In this document: in pieces, positions 8,850-17,889 of the stretch | Layout: every line of letters begins with the position of its first letter | Position numbering within the stretch: position 1 is the first letter of the stretch | NCBI GenBank assembly: GCA_012522755.1 | Contig: JAAYJV010000048.1 | Location: 1 to 64,000, forward strand | Reading direction: 5' to 3' | DNA length: 64,000 bases | Source: Candidatus Hydrogenedens sp. | GTDB taxonomy: Bacteria; Hydrogenedentota; Hydrogenedentia; Hydrogenedentales; CAITNO01 | Program-made: the position numbers and the translations under genes | Notes under the pieces: model-generated | What the model was told of the DNA's origin: nothing | Databases searched by the model: none | The model's input: the letters and a program-made list of their open reading frames with translations, nothing else

Positions 8850-9656
8850 ATGAAGCTCCTGTCACGGTCAGCTCCGGCTGTGCTTTGTCTGTTCCTGGCC
8901 GGAACCCTTGCAGCCGAATCAGAAAATAATGATCAGACGAAGATTCAGACACTGGCACGGGCCTATGCGTCCTGTTGCACCTTTTGCGAAGAGAGTAGAG
9001 CGTTCATCTGGCCCGATGGCACAGTCATACCCTGGGATGATGGCGAAATCAAGACTGATTATGAAGATCTGTTGAATCGCGCCAGCCTGCGTGATCAGAT
9101 GGCACAGTCTTATCCGAAGGGCTGGCCCTTTGAAATCCCGCTATTGAATCAGGATCCCGGCAGGGTACGGAATGAGGCCTTTTTCAAAAAGATTTATGGC
9201 GCCTCAGCGGAGGAAGTCCGGAGTAATCTGGTTGCTGTCCCCTGGCTCTTCGGGAAATCCATTTCCGTGACCCGCATCAATGGTGTGGATCAAGCCCTCG
9301 CCCGGATCCGTGACAAGGTGGCGGGAGAATCTCCGGAAATTCAAGGGTATGTGAAGCATTCTCTGGGTTCTTTCAATTGGCGAGTCATTGCCGGAACGGA
9401 GCGTCTCAGCATGCATTCCTTCGGCATTGCTGTTGATTTCAAGTTCCCCGATGGTGCTCATCGATACTGGCGCTGGTCCGGCGAAAAAGACGGAAAAATA
9501 ACGTATCACTCAGCACTTCTGCACAACACGGCTCTGGCTGTGATCGTGGAGATTTTCGAAGAAGAAGGCTTCATTTGGGGCGGCAAATGGTATCACCACG
9601 ACACCATGCATTTTGAGTATCGTCCGGAACTTCTTGATTGCTCGGAAGGTGAATAA
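8850..9656 (+). CDS. M15 family peptidase (D-Ala-D-Ala carboxypeptidase-like)
   Basis: This 268-aa exported protein has a signal peptide (MKLLSRSAPAVLCLFLAG). Its C-terminal half is a zinc peptidase of the VanY/endolysin M15 type: RLSMHSFGIAVDF supplies the first His and Asp ligands and HHDTMHFEYRPELL the last His. The likely role is trimming of peptidoglycan stem peptides in the periplasm. The ATG at 8850 sits 2 bases after the stop of the isomerase-like gene, so translation is probably coupled, though the functions look unrelated. Confidence 0.85.
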   Translation: MKLLSRSAPAVLCLFLAGTLAAESENNDQTKIQTLARAYASCCTFCEESRAFIWPDGTVIPWDDGEIKTDYEDLLNRASLRDQMAQSYPKGWPFEIPLLNQDPGRVRNEAFFKKIYGASAEEVRSNLVAVPWLFGKSISVTRINGVDQALARIRDKVAGESPEIQGYVKHSLGSFNWRVIAGTERLSMHSFGIAVDFKFPDGAHRYWRWSGEKDGKITYHSALLHNTALAVIVEIFEEEGFIWGGKWYHHDTMHFEYRPELLDCSEGE

Positions 9657-9665
9657 GAAACTTTC

Positions 9666-9695
9666 TTGATAGGACAGGGGACAAGTCTATATAAT
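9666..9695 (+). promoter_or_regulatory. Sigma-70 promoter for bacterioferritin
   Basis: TTGATA (9666-9671) and TATAAT (9690-9695) are separated by 18 bases, with the start codon 58 bases downstream. This is among the best promoters in the window. No convincing Fur box was seen. Confidence 0.75.
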
Positions 9696-9753
9696 CGGTG
9701 GGACTATAACATTGGGTTATGCGTGTAAAAACTAAATTTAGAGGAGACTGATA

Positions 9754-10254
9754 ATGCACGAACAAAGTATCGATATTCTGAACAAAGCCATTTCTGAAGA
9801 AATGACAGCTTCTCATCAGTACATGTACTTCCATTTTCACTGTGATGACCAGAGCCTGGGTTTGCTTGCCAATCTTTTCCGCCGTATTGCCATTGAAGAA
9901 ATGATGCATATTGAAGACCTGGCCGAGCGTATCCTTTTCCTCGGTGGTGAAGTGGAGCTTGAGGCATCTGACGAAGTGAAGAAAATCAATGATGTGAAAG
10001 AAATGCTGGCATATGCAGCCCATCTGGAAAAAACATCTGTAAAAGAGTACAACGAGTTTGCCCAGCAGTGCAATCAATGGGGCGACTCTGTTTCCAAACG
10101 ACTCTTCCATAAGCTTGTGGAAGATGAAGAAGGGCACTATGACATCTTTGACACGGAAATGGGCCATATTGAGCGTTTCGGCAGCCACTATCTGGCCTTG
10201 CAGTCCATCGAACGGACCAAAATCGTCGGTGAACATGACGAGCCTCCGCACTGA
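9754..10254 (+). CDS. bfr: Bacterioferritin/ferritin-like iron storage protein
   Basis: This 166-aa four-helix-bundle protein is of normal length for bacterioferritin. The diiron (ferroxidase) ligand motifs are visible: EEMTASHQY in the first helix, EEMMHIEDL in the second and EDEEGHYD in the last. The predicted role is oxidation and storage of ferrous iron in a 24-subunit shell in the cytoplasm, limiting Fenton chemistry. The start follows GAGGAG and a strong sigma-70 promoter. It stands as a single gene. A Dps-like or other ferritin subclass cannot be fully excluded. Confidence 0.88.
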   Translation: MHEQSIDILNKAISEEMTASHQYMYFHFHCDDQSLGLLANLFRRIAIEEMMHIEDLAERILFLGGEVELEASDEVKKINDVKEMLAYAAHLEKTSVKEYNEFAQQCNQWGDSVSKRLFHKLVEDEEGHYDIFDTEMGHIERFGSHYLALQSIERTKIVGEHDEPPH

Positions 10255-10290
10255 TTGTTCTGAACAGATAAAAAACATGTGTTGACTTTT

Positions 10291-10339
10291 CGGAAGCCGC
10301 TTCGCCCTGTTTTTCCAAGCACAGGGCGGACGGCTTCCG
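10291..10339. terminator. Long stem-loop after bfr
   Basis: CGGAAGCCG (10291-10299) pairs with CGGCTTCCG (10331-10339), and GCCCTGT (10304-10310) pairs with ACAGGGC (10321-10327). The stem is strong but has no T-tract after it, so it may be a processing or stabilising hairpin or a weak terminator between bfr and the phosphoesterase gene. Confidence 0.5.
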
Positions 10340-10364
10340 AGCCACGCATAAGGAACCCCAGATC

Positions 10365-11345
10365 ATGAAGAAGATTGTATTGTTGACCCTGATCCTGAGT
10401 GTGGGCCTGGTCGCCACAGCTGACGACGCCCAGAAAATACCCCTGAAATTCCGCGAGGATGGCACTTTCAAAATCGTTCAGTTTGCAGACCTCCATTGGA
10501 CTTATGGCTATACGGAAGATAAGCTGACCGGCAAACTGATGCGCACCGTTCTGGATGCTGAAAAGCCTGATCTTGTCGTTTTTACAGGCGATAATATTAC
10601 CGGTGGAACCCTGCTTCCCACGCGCTCACTGCGCCAGGTGACCCTTCCCTGTGTGGAAAGAAAAATTCCCTGGGCGGCTGTCTTCGGCAACCATGATGAT
10701 GAAGGCAATGCCAGCCGTGAGCGGCTCATGGAAATTATGATCAACCTGCCTTATTCCCTTTGTCTGGCCGGCCCGGAAGATATTGATGGTGTGGGCAACT
10801 ACAGCGTGGTGATCGGCGCTTCCCAGGATCCCGAGAAACCGGCCGCGAACCTTTTTATGATTGACTCTCTGGACTATATGATGTGGGAAGGCCAGTCCCG
10901 CTACGGGCATATCATGCCCTCCCAGATTGAATGGTTCAAAGAAGAGTCAGCCCGCCGTCGCGAAGCGGCCGGTGGTGTGGTTTTGCCTTCACTGGCTTTC
11001 TTCCATATTCCCCTTCCTGAATTTCGTCAGGCCTGGGATTCCGGCAATGCCATCGGTGTGAAACAGGAAGAAATTTGTGATTCTCCCGTGAATTCCGGTC
11101 TCTTTGATGTGATGAAAGAAACCGGCGATGTTCTGGGCATTTTCTGCGGCCATGATCATACCAATGATTATGTGGGCGAAGTGGACGGAATCTTCCTGGG
11201 CTATGGTCGCGGCAGTGGTCATGGCACCTATGGCAAGGAAGGGTTTCCCCGGGGCGGTCGTGTCATTGAACTGATTGAAGGGGAACGCAGGTTCCGTACC
11301 TGGCACCGTCTGGACACAGGTGATCAGGTCATGCAGATTCCCTGA
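10365..11345 (+). CDS. Exported calcineurin-like metallophosphoesterase
   Basis: This 326-aa protein has a Sec signal peptide (MKKIVLLTLILSVGLVATA). The dimetal phosphoesterase motifs appear in order: FADLHW (in place of the usual DxH), VFTGDN (GDxx), VFGNHDDE (GNHD/E), FFHIPL and FCGHDHTNDY (GHxH). The layout matches the Dcr2/purple-acid-phosphatase-like subgroup. It probably removes phosphate from extracytoplasmic esters. It lies between a strong hairpin and the alpha/beta hydrolase gene 53 bases downstream, which may be co-transcribed. Confidence 0.88.
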   Translation: MKKIVLLTLILSVGLVATADDAQKIPLKFREDGTFKIVQFADLHWTYGYTEDKLTGKLMRTVLDAEKPDLVVFTGDNITGGTLLPTRSLRQVTLPCVERKIPWAAVFGNHDDEGNASRERLMEIMINLPYSLCLAGPEDIDGVGNYSVVIGASQDPEKPAANLFMIDSLDYMMWEGQSRYGHIMPSQIEWFKEESARRREAAGGVVLPSLAFFHIPLPEFRQAWDSGNAIGVKQEEICDSPVNSGLFDVMKETGDVLGIFCGHDHTNDYVGEVDGIFLGYGRGSGHGTYGKEGFPRGGRVIELIEGERRFRTWHRLDTGDQVMQIP

Positions 11346-11398
11346 GAGAGCCGGGAAGAGGGAAGCCTCAGGCACAGGCTTTCAGGAGACCATAGACC

Positions 11399-12436
11399 GT
11401 GAAAATTCTGCTCCGGATACTGAAGTGGACGGGCATTATACTGCTGTTGCTCTTGACAGCAGCAGTCGTATTCCTCTGTACTTATGGCAGCGCTCCGGCA
11501 AAGCGTCCCGATCTGGTGACGAAACTCCCAGCCGGAGTGCCACCTCCACCTGAAGGTTATCCCGGAGAAATACTTGCCTTTGCCGCCGGTTATCTGTTTT
11601 ATGACCTCATTCCCATTGAAGATGGGCCGCCTGTGCCCGGAGTACTCATGCGTGAAGATCTCCAATTTGGCACCGGTGAGGACACGCCATTGTTCCTGGA
11701 CTTGTATTCTCCCGAAGATCAGGAGGAAGCGCTTCCCGGCATACTGCTCTTTTTCGGAGGCAGCTGGAAACACGGGCGCAAAGATCAGCTGCGCGTCTAT
11801 GCCCAGTATCTCGCGGCCCGGGGCTACGTGGTCGCTGCTGTTCAGTATCGCCTGCGCAGTGCCGGACAATGGCCCAATTCCATTCATGACGCCAAATGTG
11901 CTGTCCGCTGGATGCGTGCCCACCAGGAAGAATACGGGATCGACGGGGAACATCTCGGTGTCATGGGCAATTCCGCCGGCGGCTATCTTGCTCTCATGGT
12001 GGGTTATACATCAGGTCAGGATGACTTTGAAGGCCGGGGAGGCTGGGCGGAACAAGACAGCGCAGTGCAGGCCGTGGTGGATATTTACGGTCCTGTGGAC
12101 TTCACGGAAGAAATCCGACGTGATCACAGTGCCATTATTTCCTATATGGGTGGCAAATATGAGGAGATGCCCGAGCGTTTTGAAAAAGCATCTCCCCTGT
12201 GGCAGCTGCACAAGACGGCACCGCCCACTTGTGTCATCCACGGGACCGTGGATCAGCTGGTTCCTGTCACGCAGAGCGATCGTCTCGTGGAAAGACTGGC
12301 TGCCCTGGAAATTCCTCATGATTACAGCCGTATTGACGGCTGGCCCCATGCCATGGACGTTGCCTTACCCGTATGCGCCCATGTACAGGCTCTGGCGGGA
12401 AATTTCTTTGACCGGCACTTGAAGGCCGGGAAATAA
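11399..12436 (+). CDS. Membrane-anchored alpha/beta hydrolase (esterase)
   Basis: This 345-aa protein begins with an uncleaved-looking hydrophobic anchor (ILLLLLTAAVVFLC, about residues 14-28). The catalytic domain shows an oxyanion-hole strand FFGGSW, the nucleophile elbow GNSAGG, the acid segment in GTVDQLVP and the catalytic His in WPHAMD. This matches the BD-FAE/carboxylesterase type often found in glycan-utilisation regions. The start codon is GTG, about 10 bases after an AGGAG. It may act as an acetyl or feruloyl esterase on the periplasmic face. The exact substrate cannot be told. Confidence 0.87.
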   Translation: MKILLRILKWTGIILLLLLTAAVVFLCTYGSAPAKRPDLVTKLPAGVPPPPEGYPGEILAFAAGYLFYDLIPIEDGPPVPGVLMREDLQFGTGEDTPLFLDLYSPEDQEEALPGILLFFGGSWKHGRKDQLRVYAQYLAARGYVVAAVQYRLRSAGQWPNSIHDAKCAVRWMRAHQEEYGIDGEHLGVMGNSAGGYLALMVGYTSGQDDFEGRGGWAEQDSAVQAVVDIYGPVDFTEEIRRDHSAIISYMGGKYEEMPERFEKASPLWQLHKTAPPTCVIHGTVDQLVPVTQSDRLVERLAALEIPHDYSRIDGWPHAMDVALPVCAHVQALAGNFFDRHLKAGK

Positions 12437-12553
12437 GCTTGTCAGCATTCAGGCCATCGCGGGTGTCAACACTGTTTCCCCGGGGCTGTATCGAATAAAG
12501 AAGCGGATTGAAACCGCCGAGATAACGGCATCTATATTCAGAAAGGTTCGATT

Positions 12554-14932
12554 ATGTTTTCGACAAAAAGACAAGTGCTGGCCGGATGCATGGCTCTGGC
12601 TGGTGTACTGGGTATTTTTGCGGCTCTCGCTGCAGAGGCGCAGGCCATGACCATAGAAGAAGAAGCGGCGTATCTGGTGTCACAGATGACTCTCGAAGAA
12701 AAAATCGGAGTGCTCACAGGTGACGGCCGCTATGTACCCGGCTTTGTAAAGAACACCGGTGACGGCGGGAAAGGCATGATCCTGGAAGACATGCGCTCGC
12801 AGGTGATTCTTCCGCGCCTGCCCAGATTGAGAACAACAGCCATGTCCGACGGCCCGGCGGGGTTGAACCGCGAAGCCAGGAAAGATGATCAGGAAGATTT
12901 CCAGTATACAACAGCCTTCCCCTCGGCTACCTGTCAGGCGGCTACCTGGAATATGGATCTGGTCAAAGAGATCGGCGATGCCTTCGGCAACGAAATCCGC
13001 GAATATGGCTATGAACTGATTCTCGCTCCAGGCGTGAACCTTCATCGCAACCCCAACGACGGACGAGTCTGGGAATATTACTCTGAAGATCCGCTCCTTT
13101 CCGGTAAATCCGCCGCAGCCATGGTGCAGGGAATGCAGAGCCACGGTATAGGTGCGACGTTAAAACATTTTGCAGCCCACAACCAGCAGGCAAACCGGCA
13201 TCATTACAACCCCATCATCAGTCAGCGTGCCTTGCGCGAGCTGTATCTGCGCTCCTACGAGATTGCAGTCCGGGAAGGTCATCCCAAATGCATCATGACC
13301 TCTTACAACCGTCTCAACGGATTTTACACCGATGAGAACGTTGAACTGCTGCAAGTGCTGACACGGCAGGAATGGGGCTTCGATGGTTTTTATATCACAG
13401 ACTTTGACGGCAAAGGAAGTGCCGTGGGTAAAGTCCGTGGAGGCATCAACCTGCTCATGAGCGGCAGCCAGGAAGAATATGATGAACTGCTCTTTGCGAT
13501 TCAAAACAAAGTACTTGATGAGAAGCTCTTTGATGAACGTCTGAGCAAATATCTGGAGTTCAAACTCAGCTGCCCCTATGCGCAAGGAGAAAGCATTACG
13601 GCCAACCCCGATCTGGAAGCCCATGCCGCTCTGGCCCGCCGGACAGCGGCCGAAGGCGTGGTCCTCCTGAAAAACGACAATGATTGTCTGCCCCTCAAAG
13701 ACACGCAGACAGTGGCTCTCTTCGGTAAAACAGCCTACAGTCTCATTCCTTATGGAACAGGCAGCGGCGAAGTGAGAAGCCATAAACGCAGTCTGTCCAT
13801 GCATGATGGCTTTAAGGAAGCGGGATTCAAACTCGTGGAGGGCATGGAAAAAGACTATCTGGACTATGTGGAAAAGATCAAGCGTGAAAATCTCGTTCCG
13901 GACTATTTCAACAACCCCAAAATGCGCCAGGACAATGGTATCGTAGGCGATCAATCTCCGCCTCACTTCAGAGGCCGTCTCGTTGCTTTCAGCCGCGAAA
14001 GAGCGTTGAGCCGTGAAGAAGTGGAAGATTATGCCAGTCGTTCCGATGTGGGTATTGTCTGCTTCGGGCGCAGTTCCGGCGAGAACTATGAAAATGGCTA
14101 CCTTCCCATTACGGCCATTGAACGTGAATTGCTGGAAACGGTGAGCGATGTATATCACAGTGCCGGTAAAAAAGTCGTTGTCGTACTCAATGTGAGCGGT
14201 GTATGGGAAACGGCCTCCTGGCGTGATCTCACCGATGCGATTCTCCTGGCCTGGCTGCCCGGTCAGGAAGGGGGCGGCGCCATTGCCGATGTGCTCACCG
14301 GTGCTGTCAATCCTTCCGGAAAACTCCCCGATACCCTTCCTCTGAAGTATGAAGACCTTCCTTCAGCACCTTATTATCCGGGGACGCCGAAAGAAGAGCC
14401 CATCAATTCTTTCTATAACGAAGGGATTTATGTGGGATACCGCTACTTCAATTCTTTTGATGTGCCTGTTGCCTATGAATTCGGTTTCGGACTGTCCTAT
14501 ACCAGCTTTGAATACAGTAATCTGGAAGCGGACAAGGATGTTTTTGATGGGTCCATCGCCTTCTCAGTAACCGTCACCAATACAGGCGACAGAGCCGGGA
14601 AAGAGATTGTGCAGCTCTATGTCACAGCACCCATGGATGCACTGGAAAAACCGGAGCAGGAGCTCCGGGCCTTCGCAAAAACAGGGCTGCTTCAACCTGG
14701 TGAAAGCGAAACCCTGCGTTTTGAACTGGCTGGCCGTGATCTCGCATCCTTCTGGAGCGGTATCAGCGCCTGGGTGGCCGACTCCGGTACCTATGTAGCC
14801 GCAGCGGGCGCTTCCTCCAAAGATATACGCTTGAGCCGTTCTTTCACCGTGGCCGAAGATATCATTGTGGAAAAGGCCCACGATATTCTTTTCCCGGACT
14901 ATCTGATGGATGAATTGTCCCGTCGCAAGTGA
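12554..14932 (+). CDS. Glycoside hydrolase family 3 beta-glucosidase, exported
   Basis: This 792-aa protein has a signal peptide ending near AEAQA. The GH3 N-terminal barrel carries KHFAAHNQQ and MTSYNRLNG, and the nucleophile segment reads GFDGFYITDFDG, where Asp of TDF replaces the common SDW context. The (alpha/beta)6 domain follows (VLLKNDNDCLPL onward), then a C-terminal fibronectin-III-like domain. Length and order are typical of periplasmic beta-glucosidase or beta-xylosidase. Predicted role: release of terminal beta-linked sugars from oligosaccharides. Start follows AGAAAGG. A terminator-like stem follows the gene. Confidence 0.93.
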   Translation: MFSTKRQVLAGCMALAGVLGIFAALAAEAQAMTIEEEAAYLVSQMTLEEKIGVLTGDGRYVPGFVKNTGDGGKGMILEDMRSQVILPRLPRLRTTAMSDGPAGLNREARKDDQEDFQYTTAFPSATCQAATWNMDLVKEIGDAFGNEIREYGYELILAPGVNLHRNPNDGRVWEYYSEDPLLSGKSAAAMVQGMQSHGIGATLKHFAAHNQQANRHHYNPIISQRALRELYLRSYEIAVREGHPKCIMTSYNRLNGFYTDENVELLQVLTRQEWGFDGFYITDFDGKGSAVGKVRGGINLLMSGSQEEYDELLFAIQNKVLDEKLFDERLSKYLEFKLSCPYAQGESITANPDLEAHAALARRTAAEGVVLLKNDNDCLPLKDTQTVALFGKTAYSLIPYGTGSGEVRSHKRSLSMHDGFKEAGFKLVEGMEKDYLDYVEKIKRENLVPDYFNNPKMRQDNGIVGDQSPPHFRGRLVAFSRERALSREEVEDYASRSDVGIVCFGRSSGENYENGYLPITAIERELLETVSDVYHSAGKKVVVVLNVSGVWETASWRDLTDAILLAWLPGQEGGGAIADVLTGAVNPSGKLPDTLPLKYEDLPSAPYYPGTPKEEPINSFYNEGIYVGYRYFNSFDVPVAYEFGFGLSYTSFEYSNLEADKDVFDGSIAFSVTVTNTGDRAGKEIVQLYVTAPMDALEKPEQELRAFAKTGLLQPGESETLRFELAGRDLASFWSGISAWVADSGTYVAAAGASSKDIRLSRSFTVAEDIIVEKAHDILFPDYLMDELSRRK

Positions 14933-14967
14933 GCCCGGGACAGCACTTTTATTCTCTCTTGGAAATC

Positions 14968-15040
14968 GATCTGCATGGATGCGACCATGGAAATATTCGG
15001 CCTGTCCGTTCTTTCCGGGTCATTTTCATGCAGATCTTTT
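14968..15040 (+). terminator. Possible terminator after the GH3 gene
   Basis: GATCTGCATG (14968-14977) is the exact reverse complement of CATGCAGATC (15027-15036), and TTTT follows directly. The 49-base loop is long, so the confidence is moderate. Confidence 0.5.
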
Positions 15041-15141
15041 GTTAATGGAATATACTGAAGAGTTTTGAAAAATCAGAAGTTGCATGGTATGCTTTTATTG
15101 TAGCGTAAACATTGGAAGTAACAACCTTTGGAGTCTCAACC

Positions 15142-15708
15142 ATGAATGTCACCATTACTGGCCGCCGCATGGACGTGACCGACGCGCTTAGATCTTATGT
15201 GGAAAACGGTATTAAAAAACTCAAAATCCACTTTGATAAAGTCGTTGACATTAATGTCGTCCTCGATGTCGAAAAGCATCGACATATTGCAGATGTCAGG
15301 CTCTTGGCCAACGGGGTGCGTATCCATGGCCGTGAATCAACAGCGGATATGTATGCCTCGGTGGATGCAGTGCTTGCGAAACTGGATCGTCAGATCAGCA
15401 AATACAAAGGCCGGATCAACCGGCATAAACAGCGCAGCAGCCCGGCCAATCTCAGCTATGGCCATGCGATTCTCGCCCTTCAGGAAGAAGCCGCTGCGGC
15501 CGGTGTGGAGCAGGAAGAAGAACAGCAGCATCAGATTGTGAACCGTGAAAAACGGCCCCTTCAGCCCATGTCCATCGAAGAGGCTATTATGCAGCTGGAT
15601 CTTCTCGAAGACTCCTTTTTTGTTTTTCTGAACGCCGATACTTCTCACGTCAATGTTGTCTATGCCTGCGAAGACAACACCTATGGATTGATTGAACCGG
15701 AAATCTGA
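15142..15708 (+). CDS. hpf: Ribosome hibernation promoting factor, long form
   Basis: This 188-aa protein has the RaiA/HPF beta-alpha-beta-beta-beta-alpha domain (about residues 1-100: MNVTITGRRMDVTDALR onward). A variable linker follows, then the C-terminal dimerisation domain of long HPF (about 135-188: PMSIEEAIMQLDLLEDSF to the end). Long HPF dimerises 70S ribosomes into inactive 100S particles in stationary phase. The ATG at 15142 matches the family's N-terminus better than an upstream in-frame start at 15112. It is followed by hprK 56 bases downstream, an arrangement recalling the rpoN-hpf-ptsN-hprK cluster of proteobacteria, here without ptsN. Confidence 0.93.
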   Translation: MNVTITGRRMDVTDALRSYVENGIKKLKIHFDKVVDINVVLDVEKHRHIADVRLLANGVRIHGRESTADMYASVDAVLAKLDRQISKYKGRINRHKQRSSPANLSYGHAILALQEEAAAAGVEQEEEQQHQIVNREKRPLQPMSIEEAIMQLDLLEDSFFVFLNADTSHVNVVYACEDNTYGLIEPEI

Positions 15709-15764
15709 TGGAAAGATCTTTTGTTTTCTGATGCAGGAAAAAATAACAGAGGGTGTGCGCCTTG

Positions 15765-16766
15765 ATGAATTTTGACAAGATTCTTGAAAACCGCAAGCCC
15801 TTTATACCTGTTTCCAGACTGCTTGAGCGCAACGCCAATGATATGGATTTCAAATTGCTTGCAGGCTTTCAAGGTATAGACAGGCCTGTCTATACCTGGG
15901 ACATAAACAGGCCCGGTCTTGCCTTGAGCGGCTATCTCGACTATTTCGCCAATGACCGTGTTCAGATTCTGGGGAACACGGAAATACATTATATGGAGCG
16001 TGTGGATCCTGCGGAGCTTGCCAACCGCGTAGTCAATATGTTGGCCTTTGAAATCCCCGTGTTCATTCTCTCGCGAAATCTCCTGCCTCAGCCGATTTTT
16101 CTGGATATGTGCAACCGCTACGGAATCCCCGTGCTGCGATCCTCCTTGACTACAGATGAGCTCATCAGCAAGATCATCCTTTTTCTCGCAGAGGAATTCG
16201 CACCGTCAAGCACTATCCACGCCACAGCCGTTGATGTTTACGGAGTCGGTTGCCTTATCATGGGAAAAGCGGGCATAGGCAAAAGTGAGTCCGCTCTGGA
16301 ACTCGTGGAACGGGGACACCGCCTGGTGGCTGATGACATGGTGCAAATTCAGCGGCGTGGGAATTCCATTCATGTGAAAACCCACCATGTGACAAAGCAT
16401 AATATGGAAATCCGCGGAGTTGGCGTGATAGATCTGCGCTATATTTTCGGCGTGGGCAGTGTTCGAGATTTTAAACGGATCGGGCTGATCATCGAACTGG
16501 TCGAGGCGGACCCCGAACTCCAGTTTGATCGTCTGGGAATGTCGATGCCCTTCGTTGAAATCCTGGGAGCGCGCATTCCCTACCTGAATATTCCCGTCCG
16601 GCCCGGTCGCAATATCGCCATTATCATTGAGGTGGCCGCACTGAACTGGCGTCTCAAAGAAATGGGCGTGGATTCAGCCAAAATCCTCGATGAAGCTGTC
16701 CGTGCAAACAATTTGCGTCGAAACCGACCGCCTTTAAAACCCGAAAAAAAGAAAGATTTATGGTGA
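15765..16766 (+). CDS. hprK: HPr kinase/phosphorylase
   Basis: This 333-aa protein has the N-terminal HprK domain and a C-terminal kinase domain. The P-loop is GKAGIGKSE, preceded by IHATAVDVYGVG (conserved His) and followed by GHRLVADD. The family signature EIRGVGVIDLRYIFGVGSV is intact, as is the C-terminal IIIEVAALNWRLK. It should phosphorylate and dephosphorylate Ser46 of HPr or an HPr-like protein. No HPr or other PTS gene lies in the window, so its partner is unknown. ATG at 15765 is chosen; a GTG at 15753 is possible. The stop overlaps the rsgA start. Confidence 0.92.
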   Translation: MNFDKILENRKPFIPVSRLLERNANDMDFKLLAGFQGIDRPVYTWDINRPGLALSGYLDYFANDRVQILGNTEIHYMERVDPAELANRVVNMLAFEIPVFILSRNLLPQPIFLDMCNRYGIPVLRSSLTTDELISKIILFLAEEFAPSSTIHATAVDVYGVGCLIMGKAGIGKSESALELVERGHRLVADDMVQIQRRGNSIHVKTHHVTKHNMEIRGVGVIDLRYIFGVGSVRDFKRIGLIIELVEADPELQFDRLGMSMPFVEILGARIPYLNIPVRPGRNIAIIIEVAALNWRLKEMGVDSAKILDEAVRANNLRRNRPPLKPEKKKDLW

Positions 16767-17860
16767 AATCCAAGGGGCGGGGCCGAAAAAAACGCAGTAC
16801 CGCCCGAGAAAGACAATGGGAGGAAAAGCACGAAGCGTCTTTTACCCATGATCTGGCCAGGCACAGGCGTGGCCGACCCAAACTCTCCGATGCAGCTTTG
16901 TCTGCGGCCGGAATTGAGGAGGGGACATGCGAGCCCAATGCCACCGTGGTCACTCATTCCCGACGGTGGGCTTTTGTAATGCTGGATCAGGATGGTTCTC
17001 AAGAAGATCAGGAGGATACCAGCCTTTGCCGCATCGATGAGCGACTCAGGGAAGAGGAAGAAAGTCTGCTCGCTCCCGGTGATCGTGTGCAGGTACGCTT
17101 TACCGAAGATGGCGGCCTGGTTATCGCCGTTGCACCCCGTAAAACAATGCTCATGCGTCTGGGAGGGCCCCACTCACGGATCAAGAGACAAGTTCTTGCG
17201 GCCAATATTGATGAACTGGTGATTGTCGCCTCCGTTCAGAAACCCCAGTTCAGCCCGGGGCTCGTCGACCGTTTTCTCATTGCCGCACAACAGGGTGGGG
17301 TGGAGCCTGTCCTTTGTTTCAACAAGATAGATCTGGAAGCACCTTCCGAAGAATTTCTCTCTCTTTATAAAGAGCTGGGTATTCCCGTCTATTGTACCAG
17401 TTGTGAAACAGGAGAGGGCATAGACGCACTGGAGGAGTATCTGGCCGGGAAACTTTGTGTTTTTTCAGGACACAGCGGTGTGGGGAAATCCTCCATTCTC
17501 AATGTCATGGATCCCGAGCTGCAGCTGGTTACACGGGAGGTGAGCGAAGCAACGCGCAAAGGACGGCATACGACCACAGCCGGGGCCTTGTACAGGCTTC
17601 ATCGGGATATTCGCGTTATTGATACTCCCGGTATCCGGGCCTTGGGGTTGTGGGGTCTTTCCGCTGAAGAGGTGTCTTTATACTTTCCGGAAATTGCCGA
17701 ACAAAGCCTTCAGTGCAAATTCAGAGACTGCACCCACATTCATGAAAAAGACTGTGCTGTTCAAGAGGCCGTGGAGGAAGGGCGCATAGCTCGGGCGCGT
17801 TATGAGTCTTACAGGCGCATACGGGAAGGCATTGAAGCGCAAAAACCCGAATGGGCGTAG
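16760..17860 (+). CDS. rsgA: Small ribosomal subunit biogenesis GTPase RsgA
   Basis: This 366-aa circularly permuted GTPase has an N-terminal OB-fold region with a basic extension. The G motifs come in permuted order: G4 (FNKID), G5 (TSCETGEG), G1 (GHSGVGKSS), then G3 (DTPG, in VIDTPGIRALG). The C-terminal zinc-binding segment holds Cys/His residues (CKFRDCTHIHEKDCAV). RsgA checks late maturation of the 30S subunit. Its ATG overlaps the hprK stop by 7 bases, so hpf, hprK and rsgA likely form one operon linking ribosome hibernation, maturation and carbon signalling. Confidence 0.94.
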   Translation: MVKSKGRGRKKRSTARERQWEEKHEASFTHDLARHRRGRPKLSDAALSAAGIEEGTCEPNATVVTHSRRWAFVMLDQDGSQEDQEDTSLCRIDERLREEEESLLAPGDRVQVRFTEDGGLVIAVAPRKTMLMRLGGPHSRIKRQVLAANIDELVIVASVQKPQFSPGLVDRFLIAAQQGGVEPVLCFNKIDLEAPSEEFLSLYKELGIPVYCTSCETGEGIDALEEYLAGKLCVFSGHSGVGKSSILNVMDPELQLVTREVSEATRKGRHTTTAGALYRLHRDIRVIDTPGIRALGLWGLSAEEVSLYFPEIAEQSLQCKFRDCTHIHEKDCAVQEAVEEGRIARARYESYRRIREGIEAQKPEWA

Positions 17861-17889
17861 CGATACATGATCCCAGAGGGAGGGAAATA

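Noticed and set aside
9661..9753. Fur box before bacterioferritin
   Set aside because: No stretch resembling the Fur consensus was found; only a sigma-70 promoter is supported.
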